From Chryseobacterium rhizosphaerae (GTDB lineage: Bacteria; Bacteroidota; Bacteroidia; Flavobacteriales; Weeksellaceae): 64,000 nucleotides of DNA. Position 1 is the first letter of the stretch, and each line of letters begins with the position of its first letter. The stretch covers positions 30,868-94,867 of the forward strand of contig NZ_QNUF01000020.1 of NCBI RefSeq assembly GCF_003385455.1. The letters are read 5' to 3'. The translations under genes and the position numbers were made by a program. This document shows, one piece after another, positions 8,035 to 16,128 of the stretch. The notes under the pieces are model-generated. The model made no database searches. It was not told the origin of the DNA and saw only the letters and a list, made by a program, of their open reading frames with translations.

Positions 8035-9531
8035 ATGAATGAAAAATTAATTCTCGCTTTAGACCAGGGGACAACTTCCTCCAGAGCGATCTTATTCAAC
8101 CACAGTGGAGAAATTAAATATGTAGCACAGAAAGATTTCAGACAAATATTCCCGACACCGGGTTGGGTAGAGCATGATCCGAATGAAATCTGGTCATCAC
8201 AAATCTCCGTAGCAGCAGAAACTATAGCGAAAGCAGGTATCTCCGGACTGGAAGTTGCCGCTATCGGTATTACCAATCAACGGGAAACAACCATTGTATG
8301 GGACAAAGAAACCGGTGAGCCTATTTACAATGCCATTGTATGGCAAGACCGAAGAACGTCTAAATATTGTGATGAGCTAAAAGAGCAGGGTCACGCTGAA
8401 GTTATTAAAGAAAAAACCGGCCTTGTATTAGACGCTTACTTTTCTGCAACAAAACTAAAATGGATCCTTGATAATGTAGAGGGTGCCAGAGCTAAAGCAG
8501 AAGCAAGAGAACTATGTTTTGGAACAGTAGACACATGGCTGGTATGGAAGCTTACCCGTGGTAAAATGTTTATCACTGACGTATCCAATGCCAGCAGAAC
8601 AATGCTACTGAATATCCATACACTAGAATGGGATAATGATTTGTTAGAATTATTCAATATTCCTAGGGCCATTCTTCCCGAAGTAAAGCAGAGCAGTGAA
8701 ATATATGGAGAAACTGCAACTACTTTATTTTCCACTAAAATTCCTATTGCAGGTATTGCAGGTGACCAGCAGGCAGCTCTATTCGGGCAAATGTGCATCA
8801 CTCCGGGAATGGTAAAAAACACATACGGAACCGGCTGCTTTTTATTAATGAATACAGGAAAAGAAGCTGTTTCTTCTAAAAACAACCTGCTTACCACCGT
8901 AGCCTGGAAAATCAATGGAGAAGTAAACTATGCACTGGAAGGAAGTGTATTTGTAGGAGGTGCTGCAATCCAATGGCTGAGAGACGGTCTTAAAATTATT
9001 CGTTCATCTGAAGAAGTGAATGAGCTGGCAGCATCTGTTCCGGACAATGGTGGTGTATATTTCGTTCCTGCCCTTACCGGATTAGGAGCTCCACACTGGG
9101 ATCAGTATGCACGGGGAACTATTGCAGGCATCACCCGTGGAACAACTGACGGACATATTGCCAGAGCAACATTGGAAGGTATTGCATTCCAGGTTTATGA
9201 TATTGTAAAATCTATGGAAGCAGATTCCGGAAGAGCCAGTCTTGAGCTAAGAGTAGATGGAGGAGCTTCGGCAAGTGATCTTTTGATGCAGATACAGTCT
9301 GATCTGTTTGGTTTTAAAATCACAAGACCTCAGACACTTGAAACCACTGCATTAGGAGCAGCTTATCTGGCAGGTCTTGCGGTAGGATACTGGAAAGATA
9401 TTGATGAAATACAGTCTCAATGGATCGTAGACAAAGATTTCCATCCTCAGCTGGATAAAGAAAGTGTTGATAAAATGATCCACCTGTGGAAGAAGGCTGT
9501 ATCGCGCTCGCAAAACTGGATAGAAGATTAA
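8035..9531 (+). CDS. glpK: Glycerol kinase
   Basis: This is a 498-residue FGGY-family kinase, full length, that phosphorylates glycerol to glycerol 3-phosphate. Visible features are ALDQGTTSSRAILF (residues 7-20), the QDRRT substrate loop, YGTGCFLLMNTG (about 262-273), the FGGY signature region GLGAPHWDQYARG (about 350) and RVDGGASASDLLMQ (about 406). It traps glycerol that enters through the adjacent GlpF and feeds GlpD. Confidence 0.98.
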   Translation: MNEKLILALDQGTTSSRAILFNHSGEIKYVAQKDFRQIFPTPGWVEHDPNEIWSSQISVAAETIAKAGISGLEVAAIGITNQRETTIVWDKETGEPIYNAIVWQDRRTSKYCDELKEQGHAEVIKEKTGLVLDAYFSATKLKWILDNVEGARAKAEARELCFGTVDTWLVWKLTRGKMFITDVSNASRTMLLNIHTLEWDNDLLELFNIPRAILPEVKQSSEIYGETATTLFSTKIPIAGIAGDQQAALFGQMCITPGMVKNTYGTGCFLLMNTGKEAVSSKNNLLTTVAWKINGEVNYALEGSVFVGGAAIQWLRDGLKIIRSSEEVNELAASVPDNGGVYFVPALTGLGAPHWDQYARGTIAGITRGTTDGHIARATLEGIAFQVYDIVKSMEADSGRASLELRVDGGASASDLLMQIQSDLFGFKITRPQTLETTALGAAYLAGLAVGYWKDIDEIQSQWIVDKDFHPQLDKESVDKMIHLWKKAVSRSQNWIED

Positions 9532-9555
9532 CCCGTTGACCTTAAAAATACACAT

Positions 9556-10287
9556 ATGACACCATTTATCGCAGAATTAATAGGAACAATGCTTCTTATA
9601 CTCTTAGGCAACGGCGTTGTCGCCAATGTTGTCTTAAAAGGAACTAAAGGAAATAATTCCGGCTGGATTGTAATTACAACAGCTTGGGCATTAGCCGTCT
9701 TCATCGGCGTCACTGTAGCCGGACCTGTAAGCGGTGCCCACCTAAACCCGGCAGTCACCATTGGTCTTGCTACCGCAGGAAAATTTTCCTGGGATTTGGT
9801 TCCAACTTATATAGCCGCCCAAATGATAGGAGGAATGCTTGGTGCCTTTCTGGTTTGGCTATTCCATAAGGATCATTTTGCTATAACAGAAGATGAACCA
9901 GGAATGCTTGCCTGTTTCAGTACAGGACCAGCCATCAGAAAGACTTCTTCTAATCTTATCAGTGAGATTATAGGAACGTTTGTACTGGTATTTGTCATCT
10001 TCCACTTTTCGGATCCGAGTATTTCGATCGATATTGACCCTACAGCAAAAGTAGGATTAGGTTCTGTAGGAGCTTTTCCTGTTACGTTCCTTGTCTGGGC
10101 AATAGGTTTGTCTCTGGGCGGAACTACAGGCTATGCAATTAATCCGGCAAGGGATCTGGCTCCAAGAATCATGCATGCTATTTTACCTGTAAAAGGGAGC
10201 AGTGATTGGGGATATGCATGGATACCGGTAGCGGGACCTGTGATAGGAGCTGTGCTTGCCGCTGTTTTATATGGACTCTTAACTTAA
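9556..10287 (+). CDS. glpF: Glycerol uptake facilitator (aquaglyceroporin)
   Basis: This 243-residue MIP channel has six transmembrane segments and the two half-helix NPA motifs, SGAHLNPAVTIG (about residues 59-70) and GYAINPARDLAPR (about 191-203). The Asp after the second NPA (NPARD) marks the glycerol-conducting branch. It sits 24 nt after glpK and 9 nt before the outer-membrane barrel gene, all in one operon. Confidence 0.97.
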   Translation: MTPFIAELIGTMLLILLGNGVVANVVLKGTKGNNSGWIVITTAWALAVFIGVTVAGPVSGAHLNPAVTIGLATAGKFSWDLVPTYIAAQMIGGMLGAFLVWLFHKDHFAITEDEPGMLACFSTGPAIRKTSSNLISEIIGTFVLVFVIFHFSDPSISIDIDPTAKVGLGSVGAFPVTFLVWAIGLSLGGTTGYAINPARDLAPRIMHAILPVKGSSDWGYAWIPVAGPVIGAVLAAVLYGLLT

Positions 10288-10296
10288 AAAATACAG

Positions 10297-11097
10297 ATGA
10301 TGAGAATTTTAAAAGGAATCTTCCTGCTCATGCTAGGCAGCGGAAGGTTATTTTCTCAGGAAACTACTGAGACTAGGGAAAACAGACTTGATTTCACGGC
10401 CAACATTCAGAATAATCATTTATGGAGAGGTTTAATCATTACTGATAAGCCTGTTGTAATGGGAAATCTATCCTATGCCCTGGATGCGGAAAAAAAATGG
10501 AAAATAGGAATCTGGGGAGCATCCGCTTTAGCAGATGATAAAGACAATACCCATTATAAAGAAATCAATTATTATGTTCAATATTCTGACGGACGTTTTT
10601 ATATCGGACTTTGGGATCTTTATAATTCCAGAAACATTAATACTGCGGTAGCTGCAGATGACATCTTCAGCTATTCACAAAGAAGAACGGCACATATTAT
10701 TGACTTAAGAACCAACTATACGTTCGGGCCTTCATTCCCTATTAATATTGAAGCAGATATTATGCTTTATGGAGGCGCCAATGCAGGAGAGGTTGTTCTT
10801 GAGCCGGACGGAAGTTATAAAAAGAATAAATATTCTACTTATGTTCAGGCAAGTTACCCCGTAATAAAGGGTCAGAAAGTGAATCTGGATGCATTTGTAG
10901 GCGCCGGCTTTGCTCTTAATGATAAAACGTTCCTGTATGGAAATGGCAAAAACAGTTTTGACATCGTTAATATAGGTGTAAAAGCAGGTAAGGTTGTTAA
11001 GATTACTGACCATTACAGTCTTCCTGTTTATATGATGGCCATGTGGAATCCCTCTAATAAGTTTGCAAGGATTCAACTTGCTGCGACTGTTTTTTAA
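10297..11097 (+). CDS. Predicted outer-membrane beta-barrel protein in the glp operon
   Basis: The 266-residue protein has a signal peptide (cleavage near LFSQ-ET) followed by alternating aromatic/hydrophobic beta strands with no transmembrane helix. The N-terminal pattern NNHLWRGLIITDKPVVMGNLSYAL resembles the 'Gcw_chp' family of predicted outer-membrane proteins (recalled, not searched). It starts 9 nt after glpF with no promoter between and is followed by a strong terminator, so it belongs to the glycerol operon. A role as outer-membrane entry point for glycerol or a glycerophosphodiester is inferred from position only. Confidence 0.75.
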   Translation: MMRILKGIFLLMLGSGRLFSQETTETRENRLDFTANIQNNHLWRGLIITDKPVVMGNLSYALDAEKKWKIGIWGASALADDKDNTHYKEINYYVQYSDGRFYIGLWDLYNSRNINTAVAADDIFSYSQRRTAHIIDLRTNYTFGPSFPINIEADIMLYGGANAGEVVLEPDGSYKKNKYSTYVQASYPVIKGQKVNLDAFVGAGFALNDKTFLYGNGKNSFDIVNIGVKAGKVVKITDHYSLPVYMMAMWNPSNKFARIQLAATVF

Positions 11098-11121
11098 CCC
11101 GAATATCTACCACAATACTAT

Positions 11122-11150
11122 AAAATCACTCCTTTGGAGTGATTTTTTTG
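11122..11150 (+). terminator. Terminator of the glp operon
   Basis: An 11-bp stem, AAAATCACTCC / GGAGTGATTTT with a TTT loop, is followed by a T-run. It lies 25 nt after the barrel gene stop. Confidence 0.9.
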
Positions 11151-11180
11151 TTATGGATGATGATGACCAACTGTCAAATT

Positions 11181-11330
11181 AAACCACCCCGTCAAATCTT
11201 TGATTTGACACCCCTCCACTGGCGGGGAATGGTTATACGAATGTTATGTCTGGGATTAATAACGGTCTTATATCCAATCACCGGGATTTCACGGTTTATC
11301 TTTTAAGTAAAAATTTTTACTTTTGAAGAA
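11181..11330. repeat. Intergenic repeat block, copy 1
   Basis: The block contains hairpin GTCAAATC-TTT-GATTTGAC (11191-11209), then CCCCTCC-ACT-GGCGGGG (11211-11227), GGAATGGTTATA, and further on ATCACCGGGATTTCACGG (11277-11294) and TACTTTTGAAGAA. The same elements in the same order recur at 11818-11986. It precedes a small secreted-protein gene. Confidence 0.75.
11277..11325 (+). promoter_or_regulatory. Promoter with conserved upstream element, copy 1
   Basis: A TACTTTTG -7 box (11318-11325) lies 15 nt before the ATG at 11340. No TTG is present at -33; instead the 23-bp element starting at 11277, which holds ACCG/CGGT inverted arms, occupies that region. The same element sits at exactly the same distance from the box in copy 2. 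Confidence 0.6.
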
Positions 11331-11339
11331 AAAAGAACT

Positions 11340-11759
11340 ATGAAAAAATTTTTCAGTATCATGATTTTGTGTATCAGTATTTTGTCTTTTGCACAGGTAA
11401 AAGTTCCTTTTACGGGACATAGAAGTTTTGATATTATGGAGGGCTACAGTGGTACCGGTACTCCTCATTATTATTTGGATGTGAAAAAAAACGGTGATGT
11501 CTTTTTTGGATATGTTCAGGTAAATCAGGCTAACGGAAAAGAAACTACAGAAGAAATAAATGCAGGCAAATACGGAGCAAACAAAGTAATGAAAGTACAT
11601 TTCAAAAAATTCGATGAGACTTTCTTTGTGAAATTTGATAAAAATAAAATCTTTATGACCGATGAAAAGGGAAATATTCAGAATCTTGAAGGCTGTTGCT
11701 CTTCCAGTGAGAGTATGGATAAAGAAACCTGTACCTGTGAAAGTGGACTGTATGAATAA
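11340..11759 (+). CDS. Small exported protein, unknown function
   Basis: This 139-residue protein has a clear signal peptide (MKKFFSIMILCISILSFAQ). The mature part is rich in Lys, Gly and aromatic residues and ends in a Cys cluster (GCCSSSESMDKETCTCESG) with four Cys in the last 25 residues. I do not recognise the family. It is monocistronic, with its own promoter block and terminator, and its promoter element is shared with the gene at 12007, which suggests common control. Confidence 0.7.
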   Translation: MKKFFSIMILCISILSFAQVKVPFTGHRSFDIMEGYSGTGTPHYYLDVKKNGDVFFGYVQVNQANGKETTEEINAGKYGANKVMKVHFKKFDETFFVKFDKNKIFMTDEKGNIQNLEGCCSSSESMDKETCTCESGLYE

Positions 11760-11773
11760 TAAGATAATATAGC

Positions 11774-11797
11774 GCCACTCCTTTGGAGTGGCTTTTT
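11774..11797 (+). terminator. Terminator after the small exported protein
   Basis: The stem GCCACTCC / GGAGTGGC has a TTT loop and a T-rich tail. The loop and inner stem (ACTCCTTTGGAGT) match the terminator at 11122. Confidence 0.88.
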
Positions 11798-11817
11798 GTT
11801 TAATGGAAAGAAAAAGG

Positions 11818-11986
11818 CCACCCATTAAAAATTCTTTGAATTTTTGCCACCTCTCTGGTGGAGAGGAATGGTTATAAGAATTGTTGGGATTTGTTGAGAG
11901 TTTGAGATCATGTAATTTGTCAGGAATAAGGAATCACCGGGATTTTACGGTGTATGGTTTCTATAAATATCTTTACTTTTGAAGAA
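11818..11986. repeat. Intergenic repeat block, copy 2
   Basis: The order of elements matches copy 1: hairpin AAAAATTC-TTT-GAATTTTT (11827-11845), hairpin CCTCTC-TGGTG-GAGAGG (11850-11866), GGAATGGTTATA, ATCACCGGGATTTTACGG (11933-11950) and TACTTTTGAAGAA. Stem bases differ from copy 1 on both sides so that pairing is kept. Confidence 0.75.
11933..11981 (+). promoter_or_regulatory. Promoter with conserved upstream element, copy 2
   Basis: The -7 box TACTTTTG (11974-11981) lies 25 nt before the ATG at 12007. The 23-bp element begins at 11933, 41 nt upstream of the box, the same offset as in copy 1. Confidence 0.6.
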
Positions 11987-12006
11987 TCAATTATGCACAC
12001 CACGGT

Positions 12007-12978
12007 ATGAAAATCCTAAATATTTTATGGGTTTTATTTTTTATTGTTTCCTGCAGTAAAAATGAAAACCATCCCTACACGTTCTATTATTGGAAAACCA
12101 ATTTGAAACTGAATCAGGAGGAGAAAAAAGTATTGGCACAGGCTTCTGTTCCTTATTTATATACCCGCTTTTTTGATGTTGATAAAATAGGGGGAAAGTT
12201 TCAGCCTGTGGCTGTCATCACCAAAGACCAGAGTTTTCAGACCGATAAGCAGGTGGTACCTACTGTTTTTATCACGAACCAGACTTTACTGAACATTTCT
12301 TCGGAGGAGATAAAATTCCTGGCAGAAAGCATTCATCATTTAATATTGAAGAAAACAGAAGAGTATCATTTAAAAATCAACAATGAAATTCAGATCGACT
12401 GCGACTGGACAGCTGGTACACGTAATGATTATTTTAAATTTCTAAAGGAACTGAAAAGGGTTTCCGGAAAAAACATCACCTGTACTCTACGTCTTCATCA
12501 GGTTAAAGATAAAAAGCAGACCGGAATTCCGCCGGTAGAAAAGGTATATCTGATGTGCTACTCCACTTCTTCCCCATTAGAGAAATCTGATAAAAACTCC
12601 ATTCTGGATGTGGCTACATTAAAAAGTTATCTTTCCAGAATTGAAGAGTATCCCATCAAAACTATTGAAGTAGCACTCCCTATCTACTCATGGGGAATTG
12701 TTACCAACCATCTGGAAAAGCATAAGCTTATTAATGCATTATCTACAAAGGATCTGCAAAATGAGCATTTTAAAAAGATCTCTGAAAATGAGGCTGAAGT
12801 TTTGAAAGACGGTTTTTACTTTGGAAGCTATCTGAATAAAGGTTTTAAAATAAAGGTAGAGGAAATTTCAGGTGAGCAGCTTGAAGATGTCATCCGCTTT
12901 CTTGAGAAAAAAATACCTCATTTTAATATTATTTATTATCAATTAGATAGTAAATTTGTGTTAGATCGAAAATTTTAA
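12007..12978 (+). CDS. Predicted lipoprotein with TIM-barrel-like segment, unknown function
   Basis: This 323-residue protein has a lipobox (LFFIVSCSK, Cys about residue 17). The centre has EIQIDCDWTAGTRNDYFKFL and later TIEVALPIYSWG, spaced like the strands of a glycoside-hydrolase or DUF3142-type TIM barrel, with candidate acidic residues in DCDW. The match to DUF3142 is recalled, not tested. It precedes the 908-residue exported protein on the same strand (89-bp gap, no terminator), so the two are probably co-transcribed and work together at the envelope. Confidence 0.7.
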   Translation: MKILNILWVLFFIVSCSKNENHPYTFYYWKTNLKLNQEEKKVLAQASVPYLYTRFFDVDKIGGKFQPVAVITKDQSFQTDKQVVPTVFITNQTLLNISSEEIKFLAESIHHLILKKTEEYHLKINNEIQIDCDWTAGTRNDYFKFLKELKRVSGKNITCTLRLHQVKDKKQTGIPPVEKVYLMCYSTSSPLEKSDKNSILDVATLKSYLSRIEEYPIKTIEVALPIYSWGIVTNHLEKHKLINALSTKDLQNEHFKKISENEAEVLKDGFYFGSYLNKGFKIKVEEISGEQLEDVIRFLEKKIPHFNIIYYQLDSKFVLDRKF

Positions 12979-13067
12979 ATCATCATCACAGATGAAGGCA
13001 GAGTATTACTACCTGCACGGATTTATATTATGAATCATTATAAAAAATTAAAAACACCACTCTACAT

Positions 13068-15794
13068 ATGAAAAAGTATATTCTTTCACTTGCAGTGGCC
13101 TCTCTTTTCTATACGAAATCTGATGCCTGCGCCTGGTCGGATCCTGACTACGAATACTTCAATCTTTTTACCCAGAGTATCATTAAAGATAAATCTTACC
13201 TTCCTTTTCTGCACAATTATTCCAGCAGATTCTACACGGGTTATAAAACCTCGTTGATTCCTGATGACAATCTGGAAACATGGAAGAAGTATTTCGGCAA
13301 CCAGCTTAATCATGCTGAAGCTTATGATCTGGTTTATAAGATCAGTATGAACGACCTCAATAGTCTTAAAAACGGAAATCCTTCCAACCCTCTTCTCCAA
13401 AAGCTGGGTTCAGGATTTTACCAGAAGTACCGCGAGGGAATAGATTATTTAATTGAGGCTAAATATCTGGAACCTTATATGAGCATCAATTATATTGAAA
13501 GTGAAAATTCATTTTACTATGACAGAAATGCCAACACTAAGAATGCGACGGCTCTTGATTATGACAAAACCATTGCTGCTTTAACTTCTTTATACAATGC
13601 TGCCAGAAATCCGGAGATTAAACAGCGCTATGGATACCAGCTGGTACGTCTCAATCATTATACAAGAAATTATGATGCTTCACTGCAGGCATTTAAAACC
13701 TATATAGAGCCAATCAAGCTAAAAGGTGCTGTTTATTTTATGGCACTGGATCAAATGGCAGGTGCTCAAAGGGGACTGGAGATGAACAGTGATGCCAACT
13801 GGAACTTCTTCCAGGTATTCATGAACACTAAAGACCGTAAAGAATCTTCTTTTGTATCTATGAAACTTTCGGATACGGCTTCTTTCAGCAATATTATGAA
13901 AAGGGCTAATACCAATGAGGAAAAAAACATGGCTTATTTCCTTTTAGGCTATGAGGATTTCAACAATCCTATTCCGGTTATGGAAAAAATGTATGATATT
14001 AATCCTGACTCTGAAATTCTGAAAGTAATGGCCGTAAGAAGTATCAATGAACTGGAAAGAAGTTATCTTCCCACTTATTATTATACTGATGCTGCTTCCG
14101 GGAGAGTTTCTGTACAAAGAGGAAAAACGGATACCAAAGCTTCAAATGATAATGTAGCGGACAACACTACCACAGTGGTAAAAGAGGAAAAGCTTTCTTT
14201 CTGGCAAAAGATTGTAAGGTTCTTTAAAAACCTTTTCGGAGGTTCTAAGTCTGAAAAAACCGGTGATGAAGCTAAAGCTGATCAAAGTGATGATGAGCTC
14301 TTCAGTAATCCGGACAGGATACCTTTCTATACCCGAACAGGGTATTATTATGATCAGAAAACACAGGACTTCCTTGATGCTCTGGAAAAATTCACTGATA
14401 AAACAAGGGAGAAATCTAAGGATGAATACTGGCAGATTGCCAATGCTTACCTTAAGTTTTTGAAAAAAGACTATAAAGCAAGTTCTGAAATTCTTAATGA
14501 CATCAAAACCACCAATCCTGAGTACCAGGAGGAGATCAAGAGAATGAAAGTGCTGAATGATATTGTATCTCAGCCTAAAATAGATGCAGCATACGAGGAT
14601 CATTTAATGAAAGATTATCCTGAATACTTTGTGGAAAAACCTGTAAAAAAAGACACTGCCACCACAGATAATTTCGATTATTATGGGGAAGCACCATCTA
14701 CTGCAGACTTCCTTAAAGATGTCTTGGCTAACCGCTACTTCCTTCAGGGTGAGGATGGAAAATCATTCCTGATGAATAATAAACTTTCTGACCTTCAGTA
14801 TAACCCGAACTCAAGTCTGGTAAAAAGTGTGGAGGACTTCTACAGAAAGTCAAATAAAACACAGTTTGAGCAGCAGGTTATTGCCAAAAATATGGACAGT
14901 GTAGGTAATATTGATGCATTTTTCAATACCATTTATGGAGACAGAGCCATGAGGCTTACCAATTTTGAAAAGGCTAAATCCCATTATGAAAAAGCGCAGA
15001 AATTTGCCGGAATCCCAAGAGTCAATTACGACTGGTCAGAAAAAAGCGGTCAAACCATCACTGCAAAACAATATACACCTACTGAGTATAACGGTTTTGA
15101 TAATATTTCAAATCTTGTGTTTGGTCATAATGTTTGGGAAAGCTTCCAGAGTTCTGAGGCTGAAAGTATGAAAGCTGAAAACTACACTGATTTCCCTTTC
15201 ATCAAAAGCAGTATGAATAAACTTGAACTTGCTGATGTTTTGATCCAGCTTAAAAAGATTGGAAATGGTGCTGATGAAAAAGCTGCCAAAGCCAACCAGC
15301 TTATCGGAAATTTACTGTACAACACCTCTATTTTAGGATATTACAGAGAGTTGTTCGTCATGGATGTCGACAATAGTAATGGTGGAAAGTATAACTTCTG
15401 GAATACCGACAGAAAGAACCCTTATAAATATTATTACAAAAACTTCCTGGACACTTCCTATATTGAGCCTGACAATTTTGACCTGGCAATTAATTATTAT
15501 CAAAAAGCCCTGAAGCTTTCCAATAATAAGGAAGAAAAAGCAAGAGTTCTTTTCCAGATGGCTAGTGCTGAACAAGGGAAATACTATCAATATGAAGCAA
15601 AAAACCAGATGGATTATGATTATTCTGACCCTAAGTGGTCTGAAAAATCTGATGCTCACCAAAAGGAACTGGACAATCTGAGAAATCAGAAATACAGAAC
15701 CTATTTTGCACAATTGAAAACACAGTACTCAGATACTGAAACCTCAAAAGCACTGATCGGAAGCTGTTCTTATTTCAGTTACTTTATGAGATAA
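13068..15794 (+). CDS. Large exported helical-repeat protein, unknown function
   Basis: The 908-residue protein starts with a signal peptide (MKKYILSLAVASLFYTKSDA, then CAWSDPDYEYF). The body is rich in Tyr, Lys and Asp and in short helical pairs such as NFEKAKSHYEKAQKFAG and NLAINYYQKALKLSNN-like segments, which look like degenerate TPR units, with a Lys-rich low-complexity stretch around residues 355-405. No catalytic motif or T9SS tail was seen. It is likely the partner of the lipoprotein upstream. A strong terminator follows. Confidence 0.75.
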   Translation: MKKYILSLAVASLFYTKSDACAWSDPDYEYFNLFTQSIIKDKSYLPFLHNYSSRFYTGYKTSLIPDDNLETWKKYFGNQLNHAEAYDLVYKISMNDLNSLKNGNPSNPLLQKLGSGFYQKYREGIDYLIEAKYLEPYMSINYIESENSFYYDRNANTKNATALDYDKTIAALTSLYNAARNPEIKQRYGYQLVRLNHYTRNYDASLQAFKTYIEPIKLKGAVYFMALDQMAGAQRGLEMNSDANWNFFQVFMNTKDRKESSFVSMKLSDTASFSNIMKRANTNEEKNMAYFLLGYEDFNNPIPVMEKMYDINPDSEILKVMAVRSINELERSYLPTYYYTDAASGRVSVQRGKTDTKASNDNVADNTTTVVKEEKLSFWQKIVRFFKNLFGGSKSEKTGDEAKADQSDDELFSNPDRIPFYTRTGYYYDQKTQDFLDALEKFTDKTREKSKDEYWQIANAYLKFLKKDYKASSEILNDIKTTNPEYQEEIKRMKVLNDIVSQPKIDAAYEDHLMKDYPEYFVEKPVKKDTATTDNFDYYGEAPSTADFLKDVLANRYFLQGEDGKSFLMNNKLSDLQYNPNSSLVKSVEDFYRKSNKTQFEQQVIAKNMDSVGNIDAFFNTIYGDRAMRLTNFEKAKSHYEKAQKFAGIPRVNYDWSEKSGQTITAKQYTPTEYNGFDNISNLVFGHNVWESFQSSEAESMKAENYTDFPFIKSSMNKLELADVLIQLKKIGNGADEKAAKANQLIGNLLYNTSILGYYRELFVMDVDNSNGGKYNFWNTDRKNPYKYYYKNFLDTSYIEPDNFDLAINYYQKALKLSNNKEEKARVLFQMASAEQGKYYQYEAKNQMDYDYSDPKWSEKSDAHQKELDNLRNQKYRTYFAQLKTQYSDTETSKALIGSCSYFSYFMR

Positions 15795-15810
15795 CATCAC
15801 TACATAAAAA

Positions 15811-15838
15811 AACCTCTGAATCATCAGAGGTTTTTTAT
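15811..15838 (+). terminator. Terminator after the 908-residue protein gene
   Basis: A 9-bp stem AACCTCTGA / TCAGAGGTT with ATCA loop is followed by TTTTATTTT, 16 nt after the stop codon. Confidence 0.92.
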
Positions 15839-15851
15839 TTTAGATCTTATG

Positions 15852-15919
15852 TTATTTCTTAATAAACTTGGTTTTGATATTTTTCCATTATCGTTTATGG
15901 TCATGAAGCAGACTCCCTA
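15852..15919 (-). pseudogene. Decayed remnant of a metalloprotease 3' end (T9SS tail)
   Basis: This stretch aligns with 17201-17269, the last codons of the metzincin gene (…FMTINDNGK… to stop), with about 8 differences over 69 positions. A one-base deletion in the A-run shifts the frame, so it cannot encode the tail any more. No start or upstream coding sequence remains. It forms a direct repeat with the true 3' end on the other side of the terpene synthase gene. Confidence 0.8.
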
Positions 15920-16055
15920 TCTTTACTCTTTACTTCCTCTTCTGCAATGACCCTAAGAAGCTTTTATAGTATGGCTTTTTACCCTTACATATTCAAAATC
16001 AAGAATCATCAACACAATTATACAACACACAACCACATCATAATCAATTATTTAC
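15920..16055. other. Upstream region of the terpene synthase gene, no gene seen
   Basis: This AT-rich stretch between the protease remnant and the predicted promoter has no supportable ORF, RNA or repeat. Confidence 0.5.
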
Positions 16056-16090
16056 TACTTTTGCTCTATCATTATGACTTAATGATAGAG
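16056..16090 (+). promoter_or_regulatory. Terpene synthase promoter and perfect palindrome
   Basis: A TACTTTTG box (16056-16063) is followed directly by CTCTATCATTA (16064-16074), a 5-nt centre and TAATGATAGAG (16080-16090), a perfect 11-bp inverted repeat covering the predicted start site. It could be a repressor operator or a 5' mRNA hairpin. No convincing -33 TTG is present, which fits a regulated promoter. Confidence 0.65.
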
Positions 16091-16128
16091 TAAAACTAAA
16101 AACCATTAACCAAAAAAATCAACACAAC

